This document shows, piece by piece, positions 28,080-43,256 of a stretch of 64,000 bases of DNA. Source of the DNA: Methylorubrum populi. Lineage in GTDB: Bacteria > Pseudomonadota > Alphaproteobacteria > Rhizobiales > Beijerinckiaceae. Made by a program: the position numbers and the translations under genes. The notes under the pieces were generated by a model. The model was not told where the DNA came from. It saw only the letters and a program-made list of their open reading frames with translations, and did not search any database. Positions within the stretch are counted from its first letter, which is position 1, and the number at the start of each line of letters is the position of its first letter. Location of the stretch: positions 1 through 64,000 of the forward strand of contig DYYG01000035.1 of the NCBI GenBank assembly GCA_020741775.1. Direction: 5' to 3'.

Positions 28080-29435
28080 CTACCTCGCGTCGAAGCCGGG
28101 GCTGAGCTGGAAGGAGGCCGTCTCGGTCAGCGGGTTCTTCCGCCTGCCGACGGTGGCGTGCTCGACGCCCAAGCTGATCGCCAGGGCGACGAGGAACAGG
28201 AGAGCCTCGCCCGCGAACACCGCCGCATAGGCATAGACCGGTTCGGCGGTGACGAGGCGGGCGAGATCGACCGCGAGGGTGCCGAGGAAGCCGCCCGCAC
28301 CGAAGGCGATGCCCTGGGCCGCGCCCCAGACGCCCATCCGGGTGCCGCGCTCAGTCTCGCCGCCGCGCCCGGCCAGCGCCATCATCGAACCGATGGCCGC
28401 CACCGCGTAGACGCCATTGCCGAAGCCCAGTCCCGCCACCGCCGCCCGTAAGGGGAAGCCGGGGCCGACAGGACCGCCGAACGCGATGGCCGCCAGCGCC
28501 AGGGCCGAGAGCCCGCAGCCGATGGCGGTCCAGAGTTTCAACGAGCCGAGCACCGGGCCGCCGAGGAAGACGGTGATGCCGGCCACGAACAGCATCCCGG
28601 CGAGCACGCCGCCATGCTGGAGCCCGGCGAGCTTGGTGGTCGCTCCCGGTGTCATCGCGAAGACGAGGCCGGCATAGGGTTCGAGAATCAGCTCCTGCGC
28701 GCTGTAAGCGAGCATCGAGACGAAGATGAACAGGGTGAAGCGCCGCGCCGCCGGCTCGGCCAGCACCTGCGCCAGCACAGCGCGGAAGGGCGGCTTCTTC
28801 TCGGGAAGCGCGGCCGCGCGGCTTCTCTGGGCCGGCTCGATGCCGGTGACGGCGAGCACGGCCACGAGGAAGGCGATCAGCGAGACGCTGCCCGACACCG
28901 CGACGAGCCGCGCCCCCGAGAACGGATCGAGGAAATGGCCTGCCAAAGGTGCGGTGACGGCGAAGCCCGCGATCATCATCACCCAGACGATGGTCGCCGC
29001 CGCGCCCCGGCGACCGGCCTCGACGCCCGTCGCGAGCAGGACCAGGAGCGAGGTCCCCGCCGCGCCGGCCCCCATGCCGACGAGAAGGAACGAGAAGATC
29101 GCGAGGGTGAGGCCGGCGGCCAGATGGCTCGCGGCCAGCGCCGTCGCCACGGCGGCGCCGAAACCGCCGAGGCAGAGCGCGGCCATGCCGCCGACGATCC
29201 AGGGCGTGCGCCGTCCGCCGACATCGGAGCCGTAGCCCCAGCGCGGCCGCAGCACCTGCGTCGCGTAGTGGAGGGCGACAAGGCCGCCCGGCACAATGGC
29301 CGGCAGCGCCAGCTCCACCACCATCACCCGGTTGATGGTCGAGGTCATCATCACCACCACCGCGCCGAGGGCGGTCTGGACCAGGCCGAGCCGGACGATC
29401 TGCAGCCAGGAGAAGGTGGAGGAAGCGTGTGTCAT
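28080..29435 (-). CDS. pucC: PucC/LhaA-family light-harvesting assembly transporter
   Basis: This 451-residue membrane protein is of the PucC family, a branch of the major facilitator superfamily, with about twelve helices. Family blocks include TSTINRVMVVELALPAIVPGGLVALHY near the N-terminus, RPRWGYGSDVGGRRTPWI and EPYAGLVFAMTPGATTKLAGLQHGG. The position between bchG and bchP matches the gene called bch2, orf428 or pucC in other purple bacteria. The protein is thought to pass bacteriochlorophyll to light-harvesting polypeptides. Its ATG overlaps the bchG stop. It is a paralogue of lhaA at 41797. Confidence 0.92.
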   Translation of the reverse strand: MTHASSTFSWLQIVRLGLVQTALGAVVVMMTSTINRVMVVELALPAIVPGGLVALHYATQVLRPRWGYGSDVGGRRTPWIVGGMAALCLGGFGAAVATALAASHLAAGLTLAIFSFLLVGMGAGAAGTSLLVLLATGVEAGRRGAAATIVWVMMIAGFAVTAPLAGHFLDPFSGARLVAVSGSVSLIAFLVAVLAVTGIEPAQRSRAAALPEKKPPFRAVLAQVLAEPAARRFTLFIFVSMLAYSAQELILEPYAGLVFAMTPGATTKLAGLQHGGVLAGMLFVAGITVFLGGPVLGSLKLWTAIGCGLSALALAAIAFGGPVGPGFPLRAAVAGLGFGNGVYAVAAIGSMMALAGRGGETERGTRMGVWGAAQGIAFGAGGFLGTLAVDLARLVTAEPVYAYAAVFAGEALLFLVALAISLGVEHATVGRRKNPLTETASFQLSPGFDAR

Positions 29436-30319
29436 GGCCCCAGCCCTTGCACGAGAGGCCGCAGGGCGAAAGCGGAGGCCAGCATGCCGAGCACGTAAAG
29501 GGTCGTGCCGGTGCCGTTGTACCAAGCGGCGCGGGCGCGGGGGGCCTTGAGAAAATGCGCCATCAGGGCGAGCTGACACAGGAGTAGCCCGGCGATGATG
29601 AGCGCGTGCCAGGGCTGATCCCAGCCGATGAGCAGCGCGAACACCGCCACCTGCGGCAGAGCCATGACGAGGCAGGCGAAGCGTGCGGCGCGGTCCGAGC
29701 CGAGTTGCACCGGCAGGGAGCGCAGGCCCATCGCCCTGTCACCCTCGACCGACTTGAAGTCGTTGAGGGTCATGATGCCGTGGGCCCCGATCGAGTAGAG
29801 CAGGGCGATGAGCAGGACGCGCCGGTCGGGCATCGCCGCCGCCATCACCGCCGCGCCGGTGAACCAGGGCAAGCCCTCATAGCAGAGCGCCACGGCGGAA
29901 TTGCCCCACCAGCCGTTGCGCTTCAATCGCAGCGGCGGCGCGGAATAGATCCAGGCGAGGACGAGGCCGAACAGGGCGGCGCCGAGGATCCACGGCCCCA
30001 GCATTGCCGCGACGAGCAGCGACAGCACAGTCCAGCCGGCGGCGAGGTAGAGCCCCCAACGACCCGGAATGCGCCCCGACGGAATCGGACGGTCCGGCTC
30101 GTTGATCGCGTCGACATGGCGGTCGAACCAATCGTTCGCGGCCTGGCTGGTAGCGCAGACGAGAGGCCCTGCCAGCACCACGCCCGCCGCGATCACCGGC
30201 CATTGCCCGGAGAGCGCCTGACCGGACGAGACCACGCCGCATCCGAAAGCCCACATCGGCGCGAACCAAGTGATCGGCTTCAGAAGCTCGACGACAGCGC
30301 TTGGAGCGGGTGTGCTCAT
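29432..30319 (-). CDS. bchG: Bacteriochlorophyll synthase (BchG)
   Basis: BchG is a membrane prenyltransferase that esterifies bacteriochlorophyllide a with geranylgeranyl diphosphate. The 295-residue protein has about eight helices and the UbiA-type Asp-rich motif (ATSQAANDWFDRHVDAINEPDRPIPSGRI), the hallmark of chlorophyll synthases. A second conserved loop is GAHGIMTLNDFKSVEGDRAMG. It is the first gene of the minus-strand unit. A canonical PpsR site and a TTGACA element lie 32-49 bp upstream, and the predicted transcript start nearly coincides with the ATG. No ribosome binding site is obvious. Confidence 0.97.
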   Translation of the reverse strand: MSTPAPSAVVELLKPITWFAPMWAFGCGVVSSGQALSGQWPVIAAGVVLAGPLVCATSQAANDWFDRHVDAINEPDRPIPSGRIPGRWGLYLAAGWTVLSLLVAAMLGPWILGAALFGLVLAWIYSAPPLRLKRNGWWGNSAVALCYEGLPWFTGAAVMAAAMPDRRVLLIALLYSIGAHGIMTLNDFKSVEGDRAMGLRSLPVQLGSDRAARFACLVMALPQVAVFALLIGWDQPWHALIIAGLLLCQLALMAHFLKAPRARAAWYNGTGTTLYVLGMLASAFALRPLVQGLGP

Positions 30320-30350
30320 GGCCGGAGGCTAGGGGACCGGCACCACGCGT

Positions 30351-30368
30351 GTCAAGAAAGCTTTACAC
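30351..30368 (-). promoter_or_regulatory. PpsR/CrtJ binding site overlapping the bchG -35 element
   Basis: TGTCAAGAAAGCTTTACA is a perfect TGT-N12-ACA, the established PpsR/CrtJ recognition sequence. On the minus strand, bases 30356-30351 read TTGACA, a consensus -35 element. CTAGCC follows 17 bases later (30333-30328) in the -10 position. Repressor binding here would block RNA polymerase. Confidence 0.8.
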
Positions 30369-30377
30369 ATCGATCCG

Positions 30378-30395
30378 CTGACACTTGCGTCAGCG
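30378..30395. promoter_or_regulatory. Perfect inverted repeat upstream of bchG
   Basis: GCTGAC and GTCAGC are separated by six bases. The element lies 10 bp beyond the PpsR site. It is not a PpsR, Fnr or CtrA consensus and may be the site of another regulator. Confidence 0.4.
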
Positions 30396-30432
30396 AGCGA
30401 GACGACAGGCGATATAATGCATAATACGCGCG

Positions 30433-31890
30433 TCAGGGGACCAGCTCGGGATCGCTAGGGTCGAGATCGCCAATGCCGTATCGGCGCATCTTGGCGTAGA
30501 GGCCCTGACGGCTGAGGCCCAGCATCTCGGCGGCCGAGGCGCGGTTGTCGCGGGTGATTCGCAGGGCCGCCTCGATACACAACTTCTCGATGAGATCCGT
30601 GGTCTCGCGCACCAGCGCCTTCATCGAGACTCGCCCCACCAGCTCGGTCATCTGCTCGACGGAGCGAGGAAGATCATGCCCGCCGACATGAACCGGCGCG
30701 GCCCGGCGCGGGGTTGCCCGAACGGTGAAGCCGAAACAGGGCTGCTCCGACTGGACCGCGGACACGGCCACGACCTCGACCTCCTCCAACGACCCGTAGG
30801 CGCCGCGCATCACCGTGGTGAAGTTGCGGACCGACCCATGGTCGCGCAGCATGGCGAACAGGGCCAGGGCCTCGGTCTCCTCGCGGCCGAGCCAGCGGTC
30901 GAGGGGTTGGCCGCGCACCTGCTCCTCGGTGGCGAGTTGGGTGAGGGCAAGGAAGGCGGTGTTGGCCGAGAGGATGCGGCGGGCAGGATCGGTGACGACG
31001 AAGCCTTCCGGCATCCGCTGAAGCAGGTCGAGGGCATTGCCGTCGAGGCCGGCCCGCTCGTCGCGGCTCGACGTGAGGGGCGACAAGCGCACCAGGACCG
31101 AGGTGACCGTCTCCCCCCGGAAGAGGGATGCCGAGACTTTGACCGCGTCCCGGCCTCCACCGAGCCGCGCCGTCAGATCCGAAGCCTGCCCGGTGATGCG
31201 CAGCCCGGCGAACAGGCCCTGCAGCTCCCGCAGGCTCGCCGTATCGAACAGTTCGACGGCATCCTGGCCGACGATGCGCTTCTGCGGGCGGCCGAGCAGG
31301 CGCATCGCGGCGGGATTGACCTCGATGACCCGCCGCGTCCCCGCATCGACGACGAGCACCGGCTCGCCCGAAAGCTGGAACAGTAGCTTGTACCGGGTCT
31401 CGGCCGCGCGCAGCCGGTCGTAGTCCCGCTCCAGGGCCTGCTGAGTTTCGGCCAAGCGCCGCTGCAGCGCCGCGACCGCGCGCAGATCCTGGCCGACCAC
31501 GATGATCGGGCCATCCTTGCGCGGACGAAGGGTGGAATAGCGGATCGGCAGGTCCGCCCCGCTCGGGGAGGGGTGGTTCACCTGCCGCCAGCGGGTCATC
31601 GCATCGGACGACGCGTCGCGCAGGAGGGCATCGATCTTGGGCCGGCTTTCGACGGTCACCGTATCGATCCAAGGCCGTCCCAGCCAGGATTCGATCCCTT
31701 CCCCTTCGAGGTCGGGGCGGGTCGACGCGGTATCGCGGATGATACCCTGCGCATCGACGACCAGGGACAGATCGGAGGTTGCCGCAAGCAGGAGACCGGC
31801 GGCCTCACCGTCGAGGAGACCGTTCGCCTGCTGCAACGCCGCTGAAGGACGTCGCGGGGATGGGCTCGCCAAGCTGCTCAAGGTCAACAC
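30433..31890 (-). CDS. ppsR: PpsR/CrtJ transcriptional repressor of photosynthesis genes
   Basis: PpsR represses bch, crt and puc/puf genes under oxygen or high light. The 485-residue protein has an N-terminal region and three PAS-like domains (about 30-130, 165-280 and 285-405). A long helix leads into a Fis-type helix-turn-helix at the C-terminus (ALRITRDNRASAAEMLGLSRQGLYAKMRRYGI). Cys438 lies just before the HTH and matches the conserved redox Cys424 of Rhodobacter PpsR. No Cys occurs before residue 385, so the Cys251 partner is missing. It follows ppaA by 24 bp. Confidence 0.96.
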   Translation of the reverse strand: MLTLSSLASPSPRRPSAALQQANGLLDGEAAGLLLAATSDLSLVVDAQGIIRDTASTRPDLEGEGIESWLGRPWIDTVTVESRPKIDALLRDASSDAMTRWRQVNHPSPSGADLPIRYSTLRPRKDGPIIVVGQDLRAVAALQRRLAETQQALERDYDRLRAAETRYKLLFQLSGEPVLVVDAGTRRVIEVNPAAMRLLGRPQKRIVGQDAVELFDTASLRELQGLFAGLRITGQASDLTARLGGGRDAVKVSASLFRGETVTSVLVRLSPLTSSRDERAGLDGNALDLLQRMPEGFVVTDPARRILSANTAFLALTQLATEEQVRGQPLDRWLGREETEALALFAMLRDHGSVRNFTTVMRGAYGSLEEVEVVAVSAVQSEQPCFGFTVRATPRRAAPVHVGGHDLPRSVEQMTELVGRVSMKALVRETTDLIEKLCIEAALRITRDNRASAAEMLGLSRQGLYAKMRRYGIGDLDPSDPELVP

Positions 31891-31914
31891 TTCGTGATGG
31901 CGCGGAGCGCCCTT

Positions 31915-32802
31915 TCAACAGGCCCGCGCTCGCATTTCAAGCAAGCTTTCAGCGATCAGCGGTGCGAGCCGTCCGTCCTCCGCTGTGGCATCAGCGCCGA
32001 TGAGGCGCACTTGGTTCGGATTTCTGGCGAAATAGGGGCCGCCGACAAGAACCTTGACCGCCGGATTGCAGGAGGCGGCCCGCAAGTCGCGGATCACACC
32101 CGGCAAGCTCGGCAGGAGCACGTCGCAGGACAGCGTCAGGCCGACGACATCGAACCAATCGGACCGAATCAAGTCGACCGACCTGGTCTCGAACTCAGTG
32201 CCCGCACTGGTCACGTCCCAGCCGGCCTCACGGAAGATGGTGGCCACGATGGCGAGACCGAAAAGATGTGTCTCGCCGGGGCAGGGAAGAAGCAGGATGG
32301 ACCGACCCACCGGCTCGGCGGCTTCGTTCTCGAACCGACCGCAGAGATCGCGCGCCGCCGCCTGCAGCCGCCCGAGGGCGACCGTTACGTCCAGGAAATC
32401 ACAGGAATCCTCTTCCCAGAGCCGCCCGAGCTGCCTTGCGACCGGGGTGAGCAGTTCGACGAGAACGCCCTCGAGCGTCAGCCCCTTATCGAGAAAGCGG
32501 AGGAGATGAAGGGCGAGGTCGCCGTCGCTGCGCGCCAGAAGGATCTCGCAGAGCCGTTCGACCTCTTCCGCCGCTATCCGTTCGCTCGAGACCGGAGCCC
32601 TGGACCTGCCTTCGCCGCGATGGGCCAGCATCAGACGGGGGAGAATCTCCGCCTCGACGACGCTCGCCAAGCGGTTGCGCATCCCGTCCCCGTCAGCGTC
32701 ACGCCCGAAGGGTGTCGCGACCGGTGATTCCGTCAGGACACCACATCCCGTTGCGACGGTAGGAGGCTCAAGGCGCTCGCCGAAATGCCGCCAGCCTCCC
32801 AT
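31915..32802 (-). CDS. ppaA: PpaA/AerR-type B12-binding antirepressor
   Basis: This 295-residue regulator counters PpsR in response to light or redox by way of a cobalamin-binding domain. The ATG at 32802 is chosen because AGGAGAGG lies just upstream; the frame runs further to 32949 without a good site. Residues about 75-160 form a helical B12-cap region (FLDKGLTLEGVLVELLTPVARQLG). The Rossmann part follows with ExHxxG (E177-T-H179-L-F-G182) and GLTLSCDVLLPSLPGVIRDLR. A second Met at 41 with a GGGGA upstream could give a short form. ppaA and ppsR form one unit, divergent from bchF. Confidence 0.93.
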   Translation of the reverse strand: MGGWRHFGERLEPPTVATGCGVLTESPVATPFGRDADGDGMRNRLASVVEAEILPRLMLAHRGEGRSRAPVSSERIAAEEVERLCEILLARSDGDLALHLLRFLDKGLTLEGVLVELLTPVARQLGRLWEEDSCDFLDVTVALGRLQAAARDLCGRFENEAAEPVGRSILLLPCPGETHLFGLAIVATIFREAGWDVTSAGTEFETRSVDLIRSDWFDVVGLTLSCDVLLPSLPGVIRDLRAASCNPAVKVLVGGPYFARNPNQVRLIGADATAEDGRLAPLIAESLLEMRARAC

Positions 32803-32927
32803 GGGCCTCTCCTGCAAAGGTGCAGCGGGGCACGCGATCATGCATTTTTTTGCACAAACCACACCCAGGCATTGGACGCGTTGAAACTTACGATACGCTT
32901 CACAGTCCAGTTGGCAATACCCCGCCC

Positions 32928-32945
32928 TGTCAATTTGGTGGAATG
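32928..32945. promoter_or_regulatory. Degenerate PpsR site with a minus-strand TTGACA (ppaA promoter candidate)
   Basis: TGTCAATTTGGTGGAATG has a perfect left half (TGTCA) and a poor right half of TGT-N12-ACA. On the minus strand it supplies TTGACA (32933-32928), with CTGGAC 17 bases later, a plausible promoter for ppaA. Confidence 0.4.
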
Positions 32946-32959
32946 TCATCTCCTATGAT

Positions 32960-34826
<1,867 letters not shown>

Positions 34827-34830
34827 CCCG

Positions 34831-36394
34831 ATGCAGCTCACCGTCTGGACCTATGAGGGACCGCCGCATATCGGCGCCATGCGGGTCGCGACCGCGATGG
34901 AGGGCCTGCACTACGTGCTGCACGCCCCCCAGGGGGACACCTATGCGGACCTGCTGTTCACGATGATCGAGCGGCGGGCCAAGCGCCCGCCGGTCACCTA
35001 CACCACCTTCCAGGCCCGCGATCTCGGCGGCGACACCGCTGCGCTGTTCAAGGATGCGGTCGCCGCTGCCTATGAGCGCTTCCGGCCGCAGGCGATGATC
35101 GTCGGCGCGTCCTGCACGGCGGAACTGATCCAGGACGATCCGGGAGGCCTCGCCAAGGCACTCGGATTGCCGATCCCGGTAATTCCGCTGGAGTTGCCGG
35201 CTTATCAGAAGAAGGAGAACTGGGGCGCCTCCGAGACCTTCTATCGGTTGGTGCGGGCTCTGAGCGGCCCGCCGGTCGAACGCGGGCCGGTGGATGGGCG
35301 GCGCCGCTCCTGCAATCTTCTCGGCCCCACGGCGCTCGGCTTCCGCCACCGGGACGACCTGATCGAGATCCGCGCGATCCTCGGCCGTCTCGGCATCGCC
35401 GTGAACGTGGTCGCTCCCTCCGGCGCCACTCCCGCCGATCTGGGCCGGCTCGGCGAGGCCGATTTCAACATCGTGCTCTATCCCGAGATCGCCCGCGCGG
35501 CGGCGCAATATCTGGAGAAGGCGCACGGCCAGCCTTTCGTCGAGACCGTGCCGATCGGCGTGGGCGCGACCACCCGCTTCGTCGAGGCGGTGGCCGCCCT
35601 GGCCGGCGTCGATCCGGCCCCGGTTTTGGCCGGCGCACCCTCGCGGCTGCCCTGGTACTCCCGCTCGGTCGACTCGACTTATCTCACCGGCAAACGCGTC
35701 TTCGTCTTCGGCGACGCCACGCATGCCCTGGCCATCGCCCGCGTCGCCGCCCAGGAAATCGGCTTCCGGCTCGTGGGGCTCGGCACCTACACCCGCGAAT
35801 TCGCCCGCGAGGTCCGGGCCGAGGCCGCCCTCCACGGGATCGAGGCGACGATCACCGACGATTACCTCGACGTCGAGGCGGCGATCCAGGCAGCGGCGCC
35901 GGAACTGGTGCTCGGCACCCAGATGGAACGCCATGTCGCCAAGCGCCTCGGTATCCCCTGCGCGGTGATCTCGGCCCCGGTCCATGTCCAGGACTTTCCG
36001 GCCCGGCACTCGCCCCAGATGGGCTTCGAGGGCGCCAACGTGCTGTTCGACGCCCTGGTCCATCCCCTGATGATGGGGCTGGAGGAACATCTTCTCGGGA
36101 TGTTCCGCGACGATCCCGAATTCCACGATGGCGCCGCCCCCTCGCATCTCGGCCATCGGCCGAGCGATGGCACGCACGCCGTGGGACGGGCGCCGGCGGC
36201 TTCTCCCCTTGCCCCGGCGCCTGCACCGATCCGCATCGAGGGCGAAGCGGCGATCCAGACCGCGTCCTGGGCCCCCGATGCCGAGAAGGAGTTGAAGAAG
36301 ATCCCGTTTTTCGTGCGCGGCAAAGCCCGCGCCAACACCGAACGCTACGCCCGCGAGCGGCGGCTTCCGCTCATCACCCTCGAGACATTGTACG

Positions 36395-36420
<26 letters not shown>
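34831..36420 (+). CDS. bchB: Dark protochlorophyllide reductase subunit B
   Basis: BchB forms the active site of the NB-protein with BchN and gives the unusual fourth [4Fe-4S] ligand, an Asp. Here this is D36 in [10 protein letters not shown], exactly the family position. The 529-residue protein has [15 protein letters not shown], the [25 protein letters not shown] block, and a C-terminal light-independent-reductase tail domain ([18 protein letters not shown]). A Pro/Ala linker precedes that tail. It overlaps the bchH start by 26 bp. Confidence 0.98.
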
Positions 36421-41001
<4,581 letters not shown>

Positions 41002-41017
41002 TGGCGGGCTTCGACCG

Positions 41018-41800
41018 ATGAGCACACCCTATCTCACCCGCCGCTCGCAGCTTGAGACCTATTTCGACCGCACCGCGGTCGAGGCGTGGTCGCGGCTGAC
41101 CTCCGATGCGCCGGTCTCGAAGATCCGTGCCACGGTGCGGGCCGGGCGCGACGCCATGCGTGCCACCCTGCTCAACTGGATGCCGGCGGATCTGAGCGGA
41201 AAGCGCCTGCTCGATGCCGGCTGCGGCACCGGGGCGCTCGCGGTCGAGGCCGCCCGCAGGGGGGCGGAGGTGGTGGCGATCGATGTCTCGCCGACGCTGA
41301 TCGGCCTCGCCCGCGAGCGCCTGCCGGCCATGTCCGGCCCCGGTTCGGTGGAGTTCCGGGTCGGCGACATGCTCGATCCCTGGCTCGGCCGCTTCGACCA
41401 TGTCGTCGCGATGGATTCGCTGATCCATTACCAAGCGCCGGACATCGTGCGGGCTCTGGCTGAACTCTCGCTGCGCACCGACGGTAGCCTGCTCTTCACC
41501 GTCGCCCCGCGCACGGCGCTGCTGACGCTGATGCACGCCGCCGGCAAGCTGTTTCCCAAGGCCGACCGGGCGCCCGCCATCGTGCCGGTGACGGAAGGCG
41601 GGTTGCGGCGGCGCATCGCCCGGGAAGCCGCGCTGAAACACTTCGCCGTTGGGCGGACGCGGCGGGTGAATAGCGGGTTCTACCTGTCGAACGCGTTCGA
41701 ACTCTCCAAGGTCGCTTCGTCCGACCTTCGTCCTCATCCTGAGCTGCGGCACCTCGGGATGAGGGTTGAGGACAGGAGCAAAGGCGGGCGGCTCACATGA
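41018..41800 (+). CDS. bchM: Mg-protoporphyrin IX O-methyltransferase (BchM), C-terminally extended
   Basis: BchM methylates the ring-C propionate of Mg-protoporphyrin IX with S-adenosylmethionine. The 260-residue protein has the SAM motif LLDAGCGTGALAVEAARRGA, the post-motif VVAIDVSPTLIGLARERL, and the family block HFAVGRTRRVNSGFYLSNAFELSK. The last 27 residues or so (SSDLRPHPELRHLGMRVEDR and beyond) do not look like BchM. They are encoded by a palindromic repeat (41732-41764) of a family also seen near 54071. The catalytic domain is intact. The stop overlaps the lhaA ATG. Confidence 0.96.
   Translation: MSTPYLTRRSQLETYFDRTAVEAWSRLTSDAPVSKIRATVRAGRDAMRATLLNWMPADLSGKRLLDAGCGTGALAVEAARRGAEVVAIDVSPTLIGLARERLPAMSGPGSVEFRVGDMLDPWLGRFDHVVAMDSLIHYQAPDIVRALAELSLRTDGSLLFTVAPRTALLTLMHAAGKLFPKADRAPAIVPVTEGGLRRRIAREAALKHFAVGRTRRVNSGFYLSNAFELSKVASSDLRPHPELRHLGMRVEDRSKGGRLT
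41732..41764. repeat. Palindromic repeat unit inside the bchM 3' end
   Basis: CCTCATCCTGAG (41732-41743) and CTCGGGATGAGG (41753-41764) form a 12-bp stem with one G-T pair and a 9-base loop. The same CCTCATCCTGAG core occurs at 54072-54083 in a larger element, so it is a member of an interspersed palindromic family. Confidence 0.7.
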
Positions 41801-43242
41801 AGACCGGCCTCGCCATAACCCAGACGCTCCTGCGCCTCGGCCCGTCGATCCTCCCCTTCGCCGATGCGGCGACGACGGAGCTGCCGCTCGGCCGGCTGAT
41901 GCGACTGTCGCTGTTCCAGGTCACCGTCGGCATGGCCGCGGTGCTGCTCATCGGCACGCTCAACCGGGTGATGATCGTCGAATTGTCGGTGCCGGCCTGG
42001 ATCGTCGCGGTGATGCTGTCGCTGCCGCTGCTGTTCGCACCGCTGCGGGCGCTGATCGGGTTCCGCTCGGACACGCACCGTTCGGTGCTCGGCTGGCGGC
42101 GGGTGCCCTACATCTGGTTCGGCACGCTGCTGCAATTCGGCGGGCTGGCAATCATGCCCTTCGCCCTGCTGATCCTGTCGGGCGATACCACCGGGCCGCT
42201 CTGGGTCGGCCATGTGGCGGCCGCGCTCGCCTTCCTCCTCGTCGGCGCCGGGCTCCACACGACGCAGACCGTCGGGCTCGCCCTCGCCACGGACCTCGCT
42301 CCCGCCCATGCCCGGCCGAAGGTCGTAGCCCTGCTCTGCGCCATGCTGCTGGTGGGCATGATGGGCAGCGCCCTGCTGTTCGGCCTGGCCCTGGCGCATT
42401 TCTCGGCGATCCGCCTGATCCAGGTGATTCAGGGGGCGGCTCTGATCACCATCCTGCTCAACGGCCTCGCCCTGTGGAAGCAGGAGCCGCGCGACTCCTC
42501 CCGCACGAACCGAGCCGAGCCGCAACGGACCTTCGCGCAGTCCTGGCACGGCTATGCCGGGGAGGGCACCGCCCGCCGCCGCCTCGCCGCCATCGCACTC
42601 GGCACCGCCGGCTTCTCGATGCAGGACATCCTGCTCGAACCCTATGGCGGCGAGATTCTCGGGCTCACCGTCGCCCAGACCACGGCGCTCACCGCCATGC
42701 TCGCGGCCGGCGGCGGGCTCGGGCTGATCGCGGCCGCGCGCTGGCTTAATCGCGGCGGCGATCCCTACCGGGTGGCCGCCGCCGGATCGGTGATCGGCAT
42801 CGCCGCCTTCTCGGCGGTGGTCTTCGCCGCCCCCCTGGCCTCCGCCCGGCTGTTCGCCGCCGGCGTTACGCTGATCGGCATCGGTGGCGGTCTGTTCGCC
42901 CATGGCACGCTGACCGCCTCCATGGCGAAGGCCGGGCCGGAGGATACGGGCCTCGCACTCGGTGCCTGGGGCGCGGTGCAGGCCACCGCTGCCGGCACCG
43001 CCATCGCCGCGAGCGGCATCCTGCGCGACGTCGGCGCGGCGATCTCTCAGTCAGGGGCGCTCGGTGAAGGCATGAACGAGCCGGCCATCGGCTACCTCAT
43101 CGTCTACCACGTCGAGATCGCCCTGCTCTTCGCGACCTTGATCGCCCTCGGCCCCCTCGTCCGCGCGGACAGCCCGGAGGCTCTCCGCCCGGACGAGCGG
43201 ACACCCCGCCCGTTCGATCCCATCGTCAACCGTCCCACCTGA
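41797..43242 (+). CDS. lhaA: LhaA, LH1 complex assembly protein (PucC family)
   Basis: LhaA is a twelve-helix membrane protein of the PucC/major facilitator type needed for LH1 assembly around the reaction centre. The 481-residue protein has the family blocks GTLNRVMIVELSVPAWIVAVMLSLPLLFAPLRALIGFRSD and SMQDILLEPYGGEILGLTVAQTTALTAMLA. Its place between bchM and puhA is the classic lhaA position and separates it from the pucC paralogue at 28080. The C-terminus is Pro/Arg-rich. The ATG overlaps the bchM stop. Confidence 0.95.
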   Translation: MKTGLAITQTLLRLGPSILPFADAATTELPLGRLMRLSLFQVTVGMAAVLLIGTLNRVMIVELSVPAWIVAVMLSLPLLFAPLRALIGFRSDTHRSVLGWRRVPYIWFGTLLQFGGLAIMPFALLILSGDTTGPLWVGHVAAALAFLLVGAGLHTTQTVGLALATDLAPAHARPKVVALLCAMLLVGMMGSALLFGLALAHFSAIRLIQVIQGAALITILLNGLALWKQEPRDSSRTNRAEPQRTFAQSWHGYAGEGTARRRLAAIALGTAGFSMQDILLEPYGGEILGLTVAQTTALTAMLAAGGGLGLIAAARWLNRGGDPYRVAAAGSVIGIAAFSAVVFAAPLASARLFAAGVTLIGIGGGLFAHGTLTASMAKAGPEDTGLALGAWGAVQATAAGTAIAASGILRDVGAAISQSGALGEGMNEPAIGYLIVYHVEIALLFATLIALGPLVRADSPEALRPDERTPRPFDPIVNRPT

Positions 43243-43256
43243 TCGGGAGAGGCGCC

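Noticed and set aside
30414..30419. TATAAT as a plus-strand promoter between ppsR and bchG
   Set aside because: No matching -35 element lies at 16-18 bp and no plus-strand gene follows.
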